From Clusia tigrina (Eukaryota > Arthropoda > Insecta > Diptera > Clusiidae): DNA of 64,000 nt. A program made the position numbers and the translations under genes. The stretch spans positions 214,070,325 through 214,134,324 of the forward strand of contig OV050030.1 of NCBI GenBank assembly GCA_920105625.2. Direction: 5' to 3'. The first letter of the stretch is position 1. The number at the start of each line of letters is the position of its first letter. Shown piece by piece: positions 1 to 14,189 of the stretch. The notes under the pieces were generated by a model. That model made no database searches. It worked only from the letters and a program-made list of their open reading frames with translations, and had not been told where the DNA came from.

Positions 1-3000
1 GGCCCTAACTTCTATACGGTGAGTCCCACACCTATCAAAGTTTGCAACAATCAAATGCTCTTAACTTTTTACTGGAGAGTCATAAAACCTTGAAATTTTG
101 TGAAAATAATGTTCTCGAACCTCTTATAAATTTAAGCTATCGCTCATAGCTATGCTACACTTGAGTCCCAAATCAAACACTGATAAAACTTCAAGTGGCC
201 GTAACTTCTATACGGTGCATCCTATACCTATCAAAGTATGCAACAATCAAATGCTTGTAACTTTTTACTGGAGCTTAATAAAATCTTGAAATTTTGTGAC
301 AATAAAGTACTGGAGCCTCTTATCAATTTAAGCTATCGCTCATAGCTATGCTACCCTTGAGTCCCAAATCAAACACTGATAAAACTTCAAATGGCCCTAA
401 CTTCTATACGGTGCGTCCTATACCTATAAAAGTTTGCAACAATCAAATGCTTGTAACTTTTTACTGGAGCTTAATAAAATCTTGAAATTTTGTGACAATA
501 AAGTACTCGAGCCTCTTATCAATTTAATATATCGCTCATAGCTATGCTACCCTTGAGTCCCAATCAATCACTGATAAAACTTCAAATTGCCCTAACTTCT
601 ATACGGTGCGTCCTATACCTATCAAAGTTTGTAACAATCAAATGCTTGTAACTTTTTACTGGAGCGTCATAAAATCTTGAAATTCTGTGACAATAAAGTA
701 CTCGAGCCTCTTGTAAAGTTAAGCAATCGCTCGTAGCTATGCTACCCTTGAGTCCCAAATCAACCACTGCTAAAACTTCAAATGGCCCTAACGGTGCGTC
801 ATATACCTATCAAAGTTTGCAACAATCAAGTGCTTGTAACTTTTTACTGGAGCGTCATAAAATCTTGAAATGTTGTGACAATAAAGTACTCGAGCCTCTT
901 ATCAAATTAAGCTATCGCTCATAGCTATGCTACCCTCGAGTCCCAAATCAAACACTGCTAAAACTTTAAGTGGCCCTAACTTGTATACGGTGCATCCTAT
1001 ACCTATCAAAGTGTGCAACAATCAAATGCTTGTAACTTTTTACTGGAGCGTCATAAAATCTGGAAATTTTGTACACAATAAAGTACTCGAGCCTCTTATA
1101 AATTTAAGCTATCATAGCTATGCTATCCTTGAGTCCCAAATCAAACACTGATAAAACTTCAAATGGCCCTAACTTCTATACGGTGAGTCCCACACCTATC
1201 AAAGTTTGCAACAATCAAATGCTTGAAACTTTTTACTGGAGCGTCGTAAAACCTTGAAATTTTGTGACAATAAAGTACTCGAGCCTCTTATAATTTTAAG
1301 CTATCGCTCATAGCTATGCTACACTTGAGTCCCAAATCAAACACTGATAAAACTTCAAATGGCCCTAACTTCTATACGGTGCGTCCTACACCAATCAAAG
1401 TTTGCAACAATCAAATGCTTGTAACTTTTTACTGGAGCTTAATAAAATCTTGAAATTTTGTTACCATAAAGTACTCGAGCCTCTTGTCAATTTAAGCTAT
1501 CTCTCATAGCTATGATACCCTTGAGTCCCAAATCAAACACTGATAAAACTTCAAATGGCCCTAACTTCTATACGGTGCGTCCCACACCTATAAAAGTTTG
1601 CAACAATCAAATGGATGCAAGTTTTTACTGGAGCGTCATAAAACCTTGATATTGTGTGACAATAATGTACTCGAGCCTCTGATCAATTTAAGCTATCGCA
1701 CATAGCTATGCTACCCTTGAGTCCCAAATCAAACACTGCTTAAACTTCAAATGGCCCTAACTTCTATACGGTGCGTCCTATACCTATCAAAGTTTGTAAC
1801 AATCAAATACTTGTAACTTTTTACTGGAGCTTAATAAAATCTTGAAATTTTGTGACAATAAAGTACTCGAGCCTCTTGTCAATTTCAGCTATCGCTTAGA
1901 GCTATTCTACCCTTGAGTTCCAAATCAAACACTGATAAAACTTCAAATGGCCCTAACTTCTATACGGTGCGTCCTTTACCTATCAAAGTTTGCAACAATC
2001 AAATGCTTGTAACTTTTTACTGGAGCTTAATAAAATCTTGAAATTTTGTGACAATAAAGTACTCGAGCCTCTTATTAATTTAAGATATCGCTCATAGCTA
2101 TGCTACCCTTGAGTCCCAAATCAAACGCTGATAAAACTTCAAATGGCCCTAACTTCTATACGGTGCGTCCTATACCTATCAAAGTTTGCAACAATCAAAT
2201 GCTTGTAACTTTTTACTGGAGCTTAATAAAATCTTGAAATTTTGTACACAATAAAGTACTCGAGCCTCTTATAAATTTAAGCTATCATAGCTATGCTACC
2301 ATTGAGTCCCAAATCAAACACTGATAAAACTTCAAATGGCCCTAACTTCTATACGGTGAGTCCCACACCTATCAAAGTTTGCAACAATCAAATGCTTGAA
2401 ACTTTTTACTGGAGCGTCGTAAAACCTTGAAATTTTGTGACAATAAAGTACTCGAGCCTCTTGTCAATTTAAGTTATCTCTCATATCTATGCTACCCTTG
2501 AGTCCCAAGTCAAACACTGATAAAACTTCAAATGGCCCTAACTTCTATACGGTGCGTCCCACACCTATAAACGTTTGCAACAATCAAATGGATGCAAGTT
2601 TTTTCTGGACCGTCATAAAACCTTGAAATTTTGTGACAATAAAGTACTCGAGCCTCTTATCAATTTAAGCTATCGCTCATAGCTATGTTACCCTCGAGTC
2701 CCAAATCAAACACTCATAAATCTTCAAATGGCCCTAACTTCTATACGGTGCGTCCTACAACTATCAAAGTTTGCAACAATCAAATGCTTGTAAATTTTTA
2801 CTGGAGCTTAATAAAATCTTGAATTTTTGTGACAATAAAGTACTCGAGCCTCTTGTCAATTTAAGCTATCGCTTGTAGCTATGCTACCCTTGAGTTCCAA
2901 ATCAAACACTGATAAAACTTCAAATGGCCCTAAATTCTGTACAGTGCGTCCTACACCTATCAAAGTTTGCAACAATCAAATGCTTGCAACTTTTTACTGG

Positions 3001-6000
3001 AGCGCCGTAAAACCTTGAAATTTGGTGACAATAAAGTACTCCAGCCTCTTATCAATTTAAGCTATCGCTCATAGCTATGCTAACCTTGAGTCCCAAATCA
3101 AACACTGATAAATTTTCAAATGGCCCTAACTTCAATACGGTGCGTCCTACACCTATTAAACTTTGCCACGTTCAATTGCTTGTAACTTTTTACTGGAGCG
3201 TCATAAAATCTTGAAATTTTGTGACAATAAAGTACTCGAGCCTCTCGTCAATTTAGGCTATCGCTCATAGCTATGCTACCCTTGAGTCCCAAATCAATCA
3301 CTGTTAAAACTTCAAACGGCCCTAACTTCTATACGGTGAGTCCCACACCTATCAAAGTTTGCAACAATCAAATGCTTGTAACTTTTTACTGGAGCGTCAT
3401 AAAATCTTGAAATTTTGTGACAATAAAGTACTCGAGCCTCTTATCAATTTAAGCTATCATAGCTATGCTACCCTTGAGTCCCAAATCAATCACTGATAAA
3501 ACTTCAAACGGCCCTAACTTCTATACGGTGAGTCCCACACCTATCAAAGTTTGCAACAATCAAATGCTCTTAACTTTTTACTGGAGAGTCATAAAACCTT
3601 GAAATTTTGTGAAAATAAAGTTCTCGAACCTCTTATAAATTTAAGCTATCGCTCATAGATATGCTACACTTGAGTCCCAAATCAAACACTGATAAAACTT
3701 CAAGTGGCCGTAACTTCTATACGGTGCATCCTATACCTATCAAAGTATGCAACAATCAAATGCTTGTAACTTTTTACTGGAGCGTCATAAAATCTTGAAA
3801 TTTTGTGACAATAAAGTACTCGAGCCTCTTATCAATTTAATCTTTCATAGCTATGCTACCCTTGAGTCCCAAATCAATCACTGATAAAACTTCAAACGGC
3901 CCTAACTTCTATACGGTGAGTCCCACACCTATCAAATTTTGCAACAATCAAATGCTTGAAACATTTTACTGGAGCGTCGTAAACCCTTGAAATTTTGTGA
4001 CAATAAAGTACTCGAGCCTCTTATAAATTTAAGCTATCGCTCATAGCTATGCTACACTTGAGTCCCAAATCAAACACTGATAAAACTTCAAATGACCCTA
4101 ACTTCTATACGGTACGTCCTACACCTATCAAAGTTTGCAACAATCAAATGCTTGTAACTTTTTACTGGAGAGTCATAAAACCTTGAAATTTTGTGAAAAT
4201 AAAGTTCTCGAGCCTCTTATCAATTCAAGCTATCGCTCATAGCTATGCTACACTTCAGTCCTAAATCAAACACTGATAAAATTTCAAATGGCCCTAACTT
4301 CTATACGGTGCATCCTATAAATATCAAAGTGTGCAATAATCAAATGCTTGTAACTTTTTATTGGAGCGTCATAAAATCTGGAAATTTTGTACACAATAAA
4401 GTACTCGAGCCTCTTATAAATTTAAGCTATCATAGCTATGCTACCATTGAGTCCCAAATCAAACACTGATAAAACTTCAAATGGCCCTAACTTCTATACG
4501 GTGAGTCCCACACCTATCAAAGTTTGCAACAATCAAATGCTTGAAACTTTTTACTGGAGCGTCGTAAAACCTTGAAATTTTGTGACAATAAAGTACTCGA
4601 CCCTCTTGTCAATTTAAGTTATATCTCATATCTATGCTACCCTTGAGTCCCAAGTCAAACACTGATAAAACTTCAAATGGCCCTAACTTCTATACGGTGC
4701 GTCCCACACCTATAAACGTTTGCAACAATCAAATGGATGCAAGTTTTTTCTGGACCGTCATAAAACCTTGAAATTTTGTGACAATAAAGTACTCGAGCCT
4801 CTTATCAATTTAAGCTATCGCTCATAGCTATGTTACCCTCGAGTCCCAAATCAAACACTCATAAAACTTCAAATGGCCCTAACTTCTATACGGTGCGTCC
4901 TACAACTATCAAAGTTTGCAACAATCAAATGCTTGTAAATTTTTACTGGAGCTTAATAAAATCTTGAATTTTTGTGACAATAAAGTACTCGAGCCTCTTG
5001 TCAATTTAAGCTATCGCTTGTAGCTATGCTACCCTTGAGTCCCAAATCAAACACTGATAAAACTTCAAATGGCCCTAAATTCTGTACAGTGCGTCCTACA
5101 CCTATCAAAGTTTGCAACAATCAAATGCTTGCAACTTTTTACTGGAGCGCCGTAAAACCTTGAAATTTGGTGACAATAAAGTACTCCAGCCTCTTATCAA
5201 TTTAAGCTATCGCTCATAGCTATGCTAACCTTGAGTCCCAAATCAAACACTGATAAATTTTCAAATGGCCCTAACTTCAATACGGTGCGTCCTACACCTA
5301 TTAAACTTTGCCACGTTCAATTGCTTGTAACTTTTTACTGGAGCGTCATAAAATCTTGAAATTTTGTGACAATAAAGTACTCGAGCCTCTCGTCAATTTA
5401 GGCTATCGCTCATAGCTATGCTACCCTTGAGTCCCAAATCAATCACTGTTAAAACTTCAAACGGCCCTAACTTCTATACGGTGAGTCCCACACCTATCAA
5501 AGTTTGCAACAATCAAATGCTTGTAACTTTTTACTGGAGCGTCATAAAATCTTGAAATTTTGTGACAATAAAGTACTCGAGCCTCTTATCAATTTAAGCT
5601 ATCATAGCTATGCTACCCTTGAGTCCCAAATCAATCACTGATAAAACTTCAAACGGCCCTAACTTCTATACGGTGAGTCCCACACCTATCAAAGTTTGCA
5701 ACAATCAAATGCTCTTAACTTTTTACTGGAGAGTCATAAAACCTTGAAATTTTGTGAAAATAATGTTCTCGAACCTCTTATAAATTTAAGCTATCGCTCA
5801 TAGCTATGCTACACTTGAGTCCCAAATCAAACACTGATAAAACTTCAAGTGGCCGTAACTTCTATACGGTGCATCCTATACCTATCAAAGTATGCAACAA
5901 TCAAATGCTTGTAACTTTTTACTGGAGCTTAATAAAATCTTGAAATTTTGTAACAATAAAGTACTCGAGCCTCTTATCAATTTAAGCTATCGCTCATAGC

Positions 6001-9000
6001 TATGCTACCCTTGAGTCCCAAATCAAACACTGATAAAACTTCAAATGGCCCTAACTTCTATACGGTGCGTCCTATACCTATCAAAGTTTGCAACAATCAA
6101 ATGCTTGTAACTTTTTACTGGAGCTTAATAAAATCTTGAAATTTTGTGACAATAAAGTACTCGAGCCTCTTATCAATTTAATATATCGCTCATAGCTATG
6201 CTACCCTTGAGTCCCAATCAATCACTGATAAAACTTCAAATTGCCCTAACTTCTATACGGTGCGTCCTATACCTATCAAAGTTTGTAACAATCAAATGCT
6301 TGTAACTTTTTACTGGAGCGTCATAAAATCTTGAAATTCTGTGACAATAAAGTACTCGAGCCTCTTGTAAAGTTAAGCAATCGCTCGTAGCTATGCTACC
6401 CTTGAGTCCCAAATCAACCACTGCTAAAACTTCAAATGGCCCTAACGGTGCGTCATATACCTATCAAAGTTTGCAACAATCAAGTGCTTGTAACTTTTTA
6501 CTGGAGCGTCATAAAATCTTGAAATGTTGTGACAATAAAGTACTCGAGCCTCTTATCAAATTAAGCTATCGCTCATAGCTATGCTACCCTCGAGTCCCAA
6601 ATCAAACACTGCTAAAACTTTAAGTGGCCCTAACTTGTATACGGTGCATCCTATACCTATCAAAGTGTGCAACAATCAAATGCTTGTAACTTTTTACTGG
6701 AGCGTCATAAAATCTGGAAATTTTGTACACAATAAAGTACTCGAGCCTCTTATAAATTTAAGCTATCATAGCTATGCTATCCTTGAGTCCCAAATCAAAC
6801 ACTGATAAAACTTCAAATGGCCCTAACTTCTATACGGTGAGTCCCACACCTATCAAAGTTTGCAACAATCAAATGCTTGAAACTTTTTACTGGAGCGTCG
6901 TAAAACCTTGAAATTTTGTGACAATAAAGTACTCGAGCCTCTTATAATTTTAAGCTATCGCTCATAGCTATGCTACCCTTGAGTCCCAAATCAAACACTG
7001 ATAAAACTTCAAATGGCCCTAACTTCTATACGGTGCGTCCTACACCAATCAAAGTTTGCAACAATCAAATGCTTGTAACTTTTTACTGGAGCTTAATAAA
7101 ATCTTGAAATTTTGTTACCATAAAGTACTCGAGCCTCTTGTCAATTTAAGCTATCTCTCATAGCTATGATACCCTTGAGTCCCAAATCAAACACTGATAA
7201 AACTTCAAATGGCCCTAACTTCTATACGGTGCGTCCCACACCTATAAAAGTTTGCAACAATCAAATGGATGCAAGTTTTTACTGGAGCGTCATAAAACCT
7301 TGATATTTTGTGACAATAAAGTACTCGAGCCTCTTATCAATTTAAGCTATCGCTCATAGCTATGCTACCCTTGAGTCCCAAATCAAACACTGATTAAACT
7401 TAAAATGGCCCTAACTTCTATACGGTGCGTCCTATACCTATCAAAGTTTGCAACAATCAAATGCTTGTAACTTTTTACTGGAGCTTAATAAAATCTTGAA
7501 ATTTTGTGACAATAAAGTACTCGAGCCTCTTGTCAATTTAGGCTATCGCTCATAGCTATTCTACCCTTGAGTTCCAAATCAAACACTGATAAAACTTCAA
7601 ATGGCCCTAACTTCTATATGGTTCATCCTATACCTATCAAAGTTTGCAACAATCAAATGCTTGTAACTTTTTACTGGAGCTTAATAAAATCTTGAAATTT
7701 TGTGACAATAAAGTACTCGAGCCTCTTATTAATTTAAGATATCGCTCATAGCTATGCTACCCTTGAGTCCCAAATCAAACGCTGATAAAACTTCAAATGG
7801 CCCTAACTTCTATACGGTGCATCCTATACCTATCAAAGTTTGCAACAATCAAATGCTTGTAACTTTTTACTGGAGCTTAATAAAATCTTGAAATTTTGTA
7901 CACAATAAAGTACTCGAGCCTCTTATAAATTTAAGCTATCATAGCTATGCTACCATTGAGTCCCAAATCAAACACTGATAAAACTTCAAATGGCCCTAAC
8001 TTCTATACGGTGAGTCCCACACCTATCAAAGTTTGCAACAATCAAATGCTTGAAACTTTTTACTGGAGCGTCGTAAAACCTTGAAATTTTGTGACAATAA
8101 AGTACTCGAGCCTCTTGTCAATTTAAGTTATCTCTCATATCTATGCTACCCTTGAGTCCCAAGTCAAACACTGATAAAACTTCAAATGGCCCTAACTTCT
8201 ATACGGTGCGTCCCACACCTATATACGTTTGCAACAATCAAATGGATGCAAGTTTTTTCTGGACCGTCATAAAACCTTGAAATTTTGTGACAATAAAGTA
8301 CTCGAGCCTCTTATCAATTTAAGCTATCGCTCATAGCTATGTTACCCTCGAGTCCCAAATCAAACACTCATAAAACTTCAAATGGCCCTAACTTCTATAC
8401 GGTGCGTCCTACAACTATCAAAGTTTGCAACAATCAAATGCTTGTAAATTTTTACTGGAGCTTAATAAAATCTTGAATTTTTGTGACAATAAAGTACTCG
8501 AGCCTCTTGTCAATTTAAGCTATCGCTTGTAGCTATGCTACCGTTGAGTTCCAAATCAAACACTGATAAAACTTCAAATGGCCCTAAATTCTGTACAGTG
8601 CGTCCTACACCTATCAAAGTTTGCAACAATCAAATGCTTGCAACTTTTTACTGGAGCGCCGTAAAACCTTGAAATTTGGTGACAATAAAGTACTCCAGCC
8701 TCTTATCAATTTAAGCTATCGCTCATAGCTATGCTAACCTTGAGTCCCAAATCAAACACTGATAAATTTTCAAATGGCCCTAACTTCAATACGGTGCGTC
8801 CTACACCTATTAAACTTTGCCACGTTCAATTGCTTGTAACTTTTTACTGGAGCGTCATAAAATCTTGAAATTTTGTGACAATAAAGTACTCGAGCCTCTC
8901 GTCAATTTAGGCTATCGCTCATAGCTATGCTACCCTTGAGTCCCAAATCAATCACTGTTAAAACTTCAAACGGCCCTAACTTCTATACGGTGAGTCCCAC

Positions 9001-11112
9001 ACCTATCAAAGTTTGCAACAATCAAATGCTTGTAACTTTTTACTGGAGCGTCATAAAATCTTGAAATTTTGTGACAATAAAGTACTCGAGCCTCTTATCA
9101 ATTTAAGCTATCATAGCTATGCTACCCTTGAGTCCCAAATCAATCACTGATAAAACTTCAAACGGCCCTAACTTCTATACGGTGAGTCCCACACCTATCA
9201 AAGTTTGCAACAATCAAATGCTCTTAACTTTTTACTGGAGAGTCATAAAACCTTGAAATTTTGTGAAAATAAAGTTCTCGAACCTCTTATAAATTTAAGC
9301 TATCGCTCATAGCTATGCTACACTTGAGTCCCAAATCAAACACTGATAAAACTTCAAGTGGCCGTAACTTCTATACGGTGCATCCTATACCTATCAAAGT
9401 ATGCAACAATCAAATGCTTGTAACTTTTTACTGGAGCGTCATAAAATCTTGAAATTTTGTGACAATAAAGTACTCGAACCTCTTATCAATTTAATCTTTC
9501 ATAGCTATGCTACCCTTGAGTCCCAAATCAATCACTGATAAAACTTCAAACGGCCCTAACTTCTATACGGTGAGTCCCACACCTATCAAATTTTGCAACA
9601 ATCAAATGCTTGAAACATTTTACTGGAGCGTCGTAAACCCTTGAAATTTTGTGACAATAAAGTACTCGAGCCTCTTATCAATTTAATCTATCGCTCATAG
9701 CTATGCTACCCTCGAGTCCCAAATCAAACCCTGCTAAAACTTTAAGTGGCCCTAACTTCTATACGGTGCATCCTATAAATATCAAAGTGTGCAATAATCA
9801 AATGCTTGTAACTTTTTATTGGAGCGCCATAAAATCTGGAAATTTTGTACACAATAAAGTACTCGAGCCTCTTATAAATTTAAGCTATCATAGCTATGCT
9901 ACCATTGAGTCCCAAATCAAACACTGATAAAACTTCAAATGGCCCTAACTTCTATACGGTGAGTCCCACACCTATCAAAGTTTGCAACAATCAAATGCTT
10001 GAAACTTTTTACTGGAGCGTCGTAAAACCTTGAAATTTTGTGACAATAAAGTACTCGAGCCTCTTGTCAATTTAAGTTATCTCTCATATCTATGCTACCC
10101 TTGAGTCCCAAGTCAAACACTGATAAAACTTCAAATGGCCCTAACTTCTATACGGTGCGTCCCACACCTATAAACGTTTGCAACAATCAAATGGATGCAA
10201 GTTTTTTCTGGACCGTCATAAAACCTTGAAATTTTGTGACAATAAAGTACTCGAGCCTCTTATCAATTTAAGCTATCGCTCATAGCTATGTTACCCTCGA
10301 GTCCCAAATCAAACACTCATAAAACTTCAAATGGCCCTAACTTCTATACGGTGCGTCCTACAACTATCAAAGTTTGCAACAATCAAATGCTTGTAAATTT
10401 TTACTGGAGCTTAATAAAATCTTGAATTTTTGTGACAATAAAGTACTCAAGCCTCTTGTCAATTTAAGCTATCGCTTGTAGCTATGCTACCCTTGAGTTC
10501 CAAATCAAACACTGATAAAACTTCAAATGGCCCTAAATTCTGTACAGTGCGTCCTACACCTATCAAAGTTTGCAACAATCAAATGCTTGCAACTTTTTAC
10601 TGGAGCGCCGTAAAACCTTGAAATTTGGTGACAATAAAGTACTCCAGCCTCTTATCAATTTAAGCTATCGCTCATAGCTATGCTAACCTTGAGTCCCAAA
10701 TCAAACACTGATAAATTTTCAAATGGCCCTAACTTCAATACGGTGCGTCCTACACCTATTAAACTTTGCCACGTTCAATTGCTTGTAACTTTTTACTGGA
10801 GCGTCATAAAATCTTGAAATTTTGTGACAATAAAGTACTCGAGCCTCTCGTCAATTTAGGCTATCGCTCATAGCTATGCTACCCTTGAGTCCCAAATCAA
10901 TCACTGTTAAAACTTCAAACGGCCCTAACTTCTATACGGTGAGTCCCACACCTATCAAAGTTTGCAACAATCAAATGCTTGTAACTTTTTACTGGAGCGT
11001 CATAAAATCTTGAAATTTTGTGACAATAAAGTACTCGAGCCTCTTATCAATTTAAGCTATCATAGCTATGCTACCCTTGAGTCCCAAATCAATCACTGAT
11101 AAAACTTCAAAC
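1..11112. repeat. Nested higher-order repeat, ~5.65 kb unit in two copies
   Basis: The segment starting at 1 recurs at 5655 (offset 5654) with only scattered differences. For example, the 186-bp stretch at 582-767 has an identical translation at 6236-6421. The second copy (5655-11112) is 5458 bp, one 196-bp monomer shorter: the 4245 monomer matches 9703 (offset 5458), whereas 3510 matches 9164 (offset 5654). Inside each copy lies a smaller unit that begins with the same diagnostic monomer (ATGCTCTTAAC, GAGAGTCATAAAACC) at 3510, 5655, 9164 and 11113. These spacings are 2145 bp (11 monomers) between 3510 and 5655 and 1949 bp (10 monomers) between 9164 and 11113. A partial third copy continues past 11113. 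Unequal exchange in monomer register explains this. Confidence 0.85.
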
Positions 11113-14100
11113 GGCCCTAACTTCTATACGGTGAGTCCCACACCTATCAAAGTTTGCAACAATCAAATGCTCTTAACTTTTTACTGGAGAGTCATAAAAC
11201 CTTGAAATTTTGTGAAAATAAAGTTCTCGAACCTCTTATAAATTTAAGCTATCGCTCATAGCTATGCTACACTTGAGTCCCAAATCAAACACTGATAAAA
11301 CTTCAAGTGGCCGTAACTTCTATACGGTGCATCCTATACCTATCAAAGTATGCAACAATTAAATGCTTGTAACTTTTTACTGGAGCGTCATAAAATCTTG
11401 AAATTTTGTGACAATAAAGTACTCGAGCCTCTTATCAATTTAATCTTTCATAGCTATGCTACCCTTGAGTCCCAAATCAATCACTGATAAAACTTCAAAC
11501 GGCCCTAACTTCTATACGGTGAGTCCCACACCTATCAAATTTTGTAACAATCAAATGCTTGAAACATTTTACTGGAGCGTCGTAAACCCTTGAAATTTTG
11601 TGACAATAAAGTACTCGAGCCTCTTATAAATTTAAGCTATCGCTCATAGCTATGCTACACTTGAGTCCCAAATCAAACACTGATAAAACTTCAAATGACC
11701 CTAACTTCTATACGGTACGTCCTACACCTATCAAAGTTTGCAACAATCAAATGCTTGTAACTTTTTACTGGAGAGTCATAAAACCTTGAAATTTTGTGAA
11801 AATAAAGTTCTCGAGCCTCTTATCAATTCAAGCTATCGCTCATAGCTATGCTACACTTCAGTCCTAAATCAAACACTGATAAAATTTCAAATGGCCTTAA
11901 CTTCTATACGGTGCGTCCTATACCTATCAAAGTTTGCAACAATCAAATGCTTGTAAGTTTTTACTGGAGCTTAATAAAATCTGGAAATTTTGTGACAATA
12001 AAGTACTCGAGCCTCTTGTCAATTTAAGCTATCTCTGATAGCTCTGCTACCCTCAAGTCCCAAATCAAACACTGATAAAACTTCAAATGGCACTCACTTC
12101 TATACGGTGCGTCCTACACCTATCAAAGTTTGCAACAATCAAATGCTTGTAACTTTTTACTGGAGTTTAATAAAACCTTGAAATTTGGTGACAATAAAGT
12201 ACTCGAGCCTCTCGTCAATTTAAGCTATCGCTCATAGCTATGCTACATTTGAGTCCCAAATCAAACACTGATAAAAATTCAAATGGCCCTACCTTCTATA
12301 CGGAGCGTCCTATACCTATCAAAGTTTGCAACAATCAAATGCTTGTAACTTTTTACTGGAGCTTAATAAAATCTTGAAATTTTGTTACAATAAAGTACTC
12401 GAGCCTCTTATCAATTTAATCTATCGCTCATAGCTATGCTACCCTCGAGTCCCAAATCAAAAACCGGGAAAAATTTAAAATGGCCCTAACTTCTATACGG
12501 TGCGTCCTACACCTATCAAAGTTTGCAACAATCATATGCTTGTAACTTTTTACTGGAGCGTCATAAAACCTTTAAATTTGGTGACAATAAAGTACTCGAG
12601 CCTCTTATCAATTCAAGCTATCGTTCATAGCTATGGTACACTTGAGTCCCAAATCAAACACTGATAAAACTTCAAATGGCCCTAACTTCTATACGGTGCG
12701 TCCTATACCTATCAAAGTTTGCAACAATCAAATGCTTGTAACTTTTTACTGGAGCGTCATAAAATCTGGAAATTTTGTACACAATAAATTACTCGAGCCT
12801 CTTATAAATTTAAGCTATCATAGCTATGCTATCCTTGAGTCCCAAATCAAACACTGATAAAACTTCAAATGGCCCTAACTTCTATACGGTGAGTCCCACA
12901 CTTATCAAAGTTTGCAACAATCAAATGCTTGGAACTTTTTACTGGAGCGTCGTAAAACCTTGAAATTTTGTGACAATAAAGTACTCGAGCCTCTTATAAT
13001 TTTAAGCTATCTCTCATAGCTATGCTACACTTGAGTCCCAAATCAAACACTGATAAAACTTCAAATGGCCCTAACTTCTATACGGTGCGTCCTACAACTA
13101 TCAAAGTTTGCAACAATCAAATGCTTGTAACTTTTTACTGGAGCGTCATAAAACCTTGAAATTTTGTGACAATAAAGTACTCGAGCCTCTTATCAATTCA
13201 AGCTATCGCTCATAGCTATGCTACACTTGAGTCCCAAATCAAACACTGATAAAACTTGCAATGGCCCTAACTTCTATACGGTGCGTCCTACAACTATCAA
13301 AGTTTGCAACAATCAAATGCTTGTAACGTTTTACTGGAGCGTCATAAAACCTTTAAATTTGGTGACAATAAAGTACTCGAGCCTCTTATCAATTCAAGCT
13401 ATCGCTCATAGCTATGCTACACTTGAGTCCCTAATCAAACACTGATAAAACTTCAAATGGCCCTAACTTCTATACGGTGCGTCCCACACCTATAAAAGTT
13501 TGCAACAATCAAATGGATGCAAATTTTTACTGGAGCGTCATAAAACCTTGAAATTTTGTGACAATAAAGTACTCGAGCCTCTTATCAATTTAAGCTATCG
13601 CTCATAGCTATGCTACCCTCGAGTCCCAAATCAAACACTCATAAAACTTCAAATGGCCCTAACTTCTATACGGTGCGTCCTATACCTATCAAAGTTGGCA
13701 ACAATCAAAGGCTTGCAACTTTTTACTGGAGCTTAATAAAATCTTGAAATTTTGTGACAATAAAGTACTCGAGCCTCTTATCAATTCAAGCTATCGCTCA
13801 TAGCTATGCTACAGTTGAGTCCCAAATCAAACACTGATAAAACTTCAAATGGCCCTAACTTCTATACGGTGCGTCCTATACCTATCAAAGTTTGCAATAA
13901 TCAAATGCTTGTAAATTTTTACTGGAGCTTAATAAAATCTTGAAATTTTGTGACAATAAAGTACTCGAGCCTCTTATCAATTTAAGCTATCGCTCATAGC
14001 TATGCTACCCTTCAGTCCCAAATCAACCACTGCTAAAACTTCAAATGGCCCTAACGGTGCGTCATATACCTATCAAAGTTTGCAACAATCAAGTACTTGT

Positions 14101-14189
14101 AACTTTTTACTGGAGCGTCATAAAATCTTGAAATTTTGTGACAATAAAGTACTCGAGCCTCTTATCAATTTAAGCTATCGCTCATAGGT

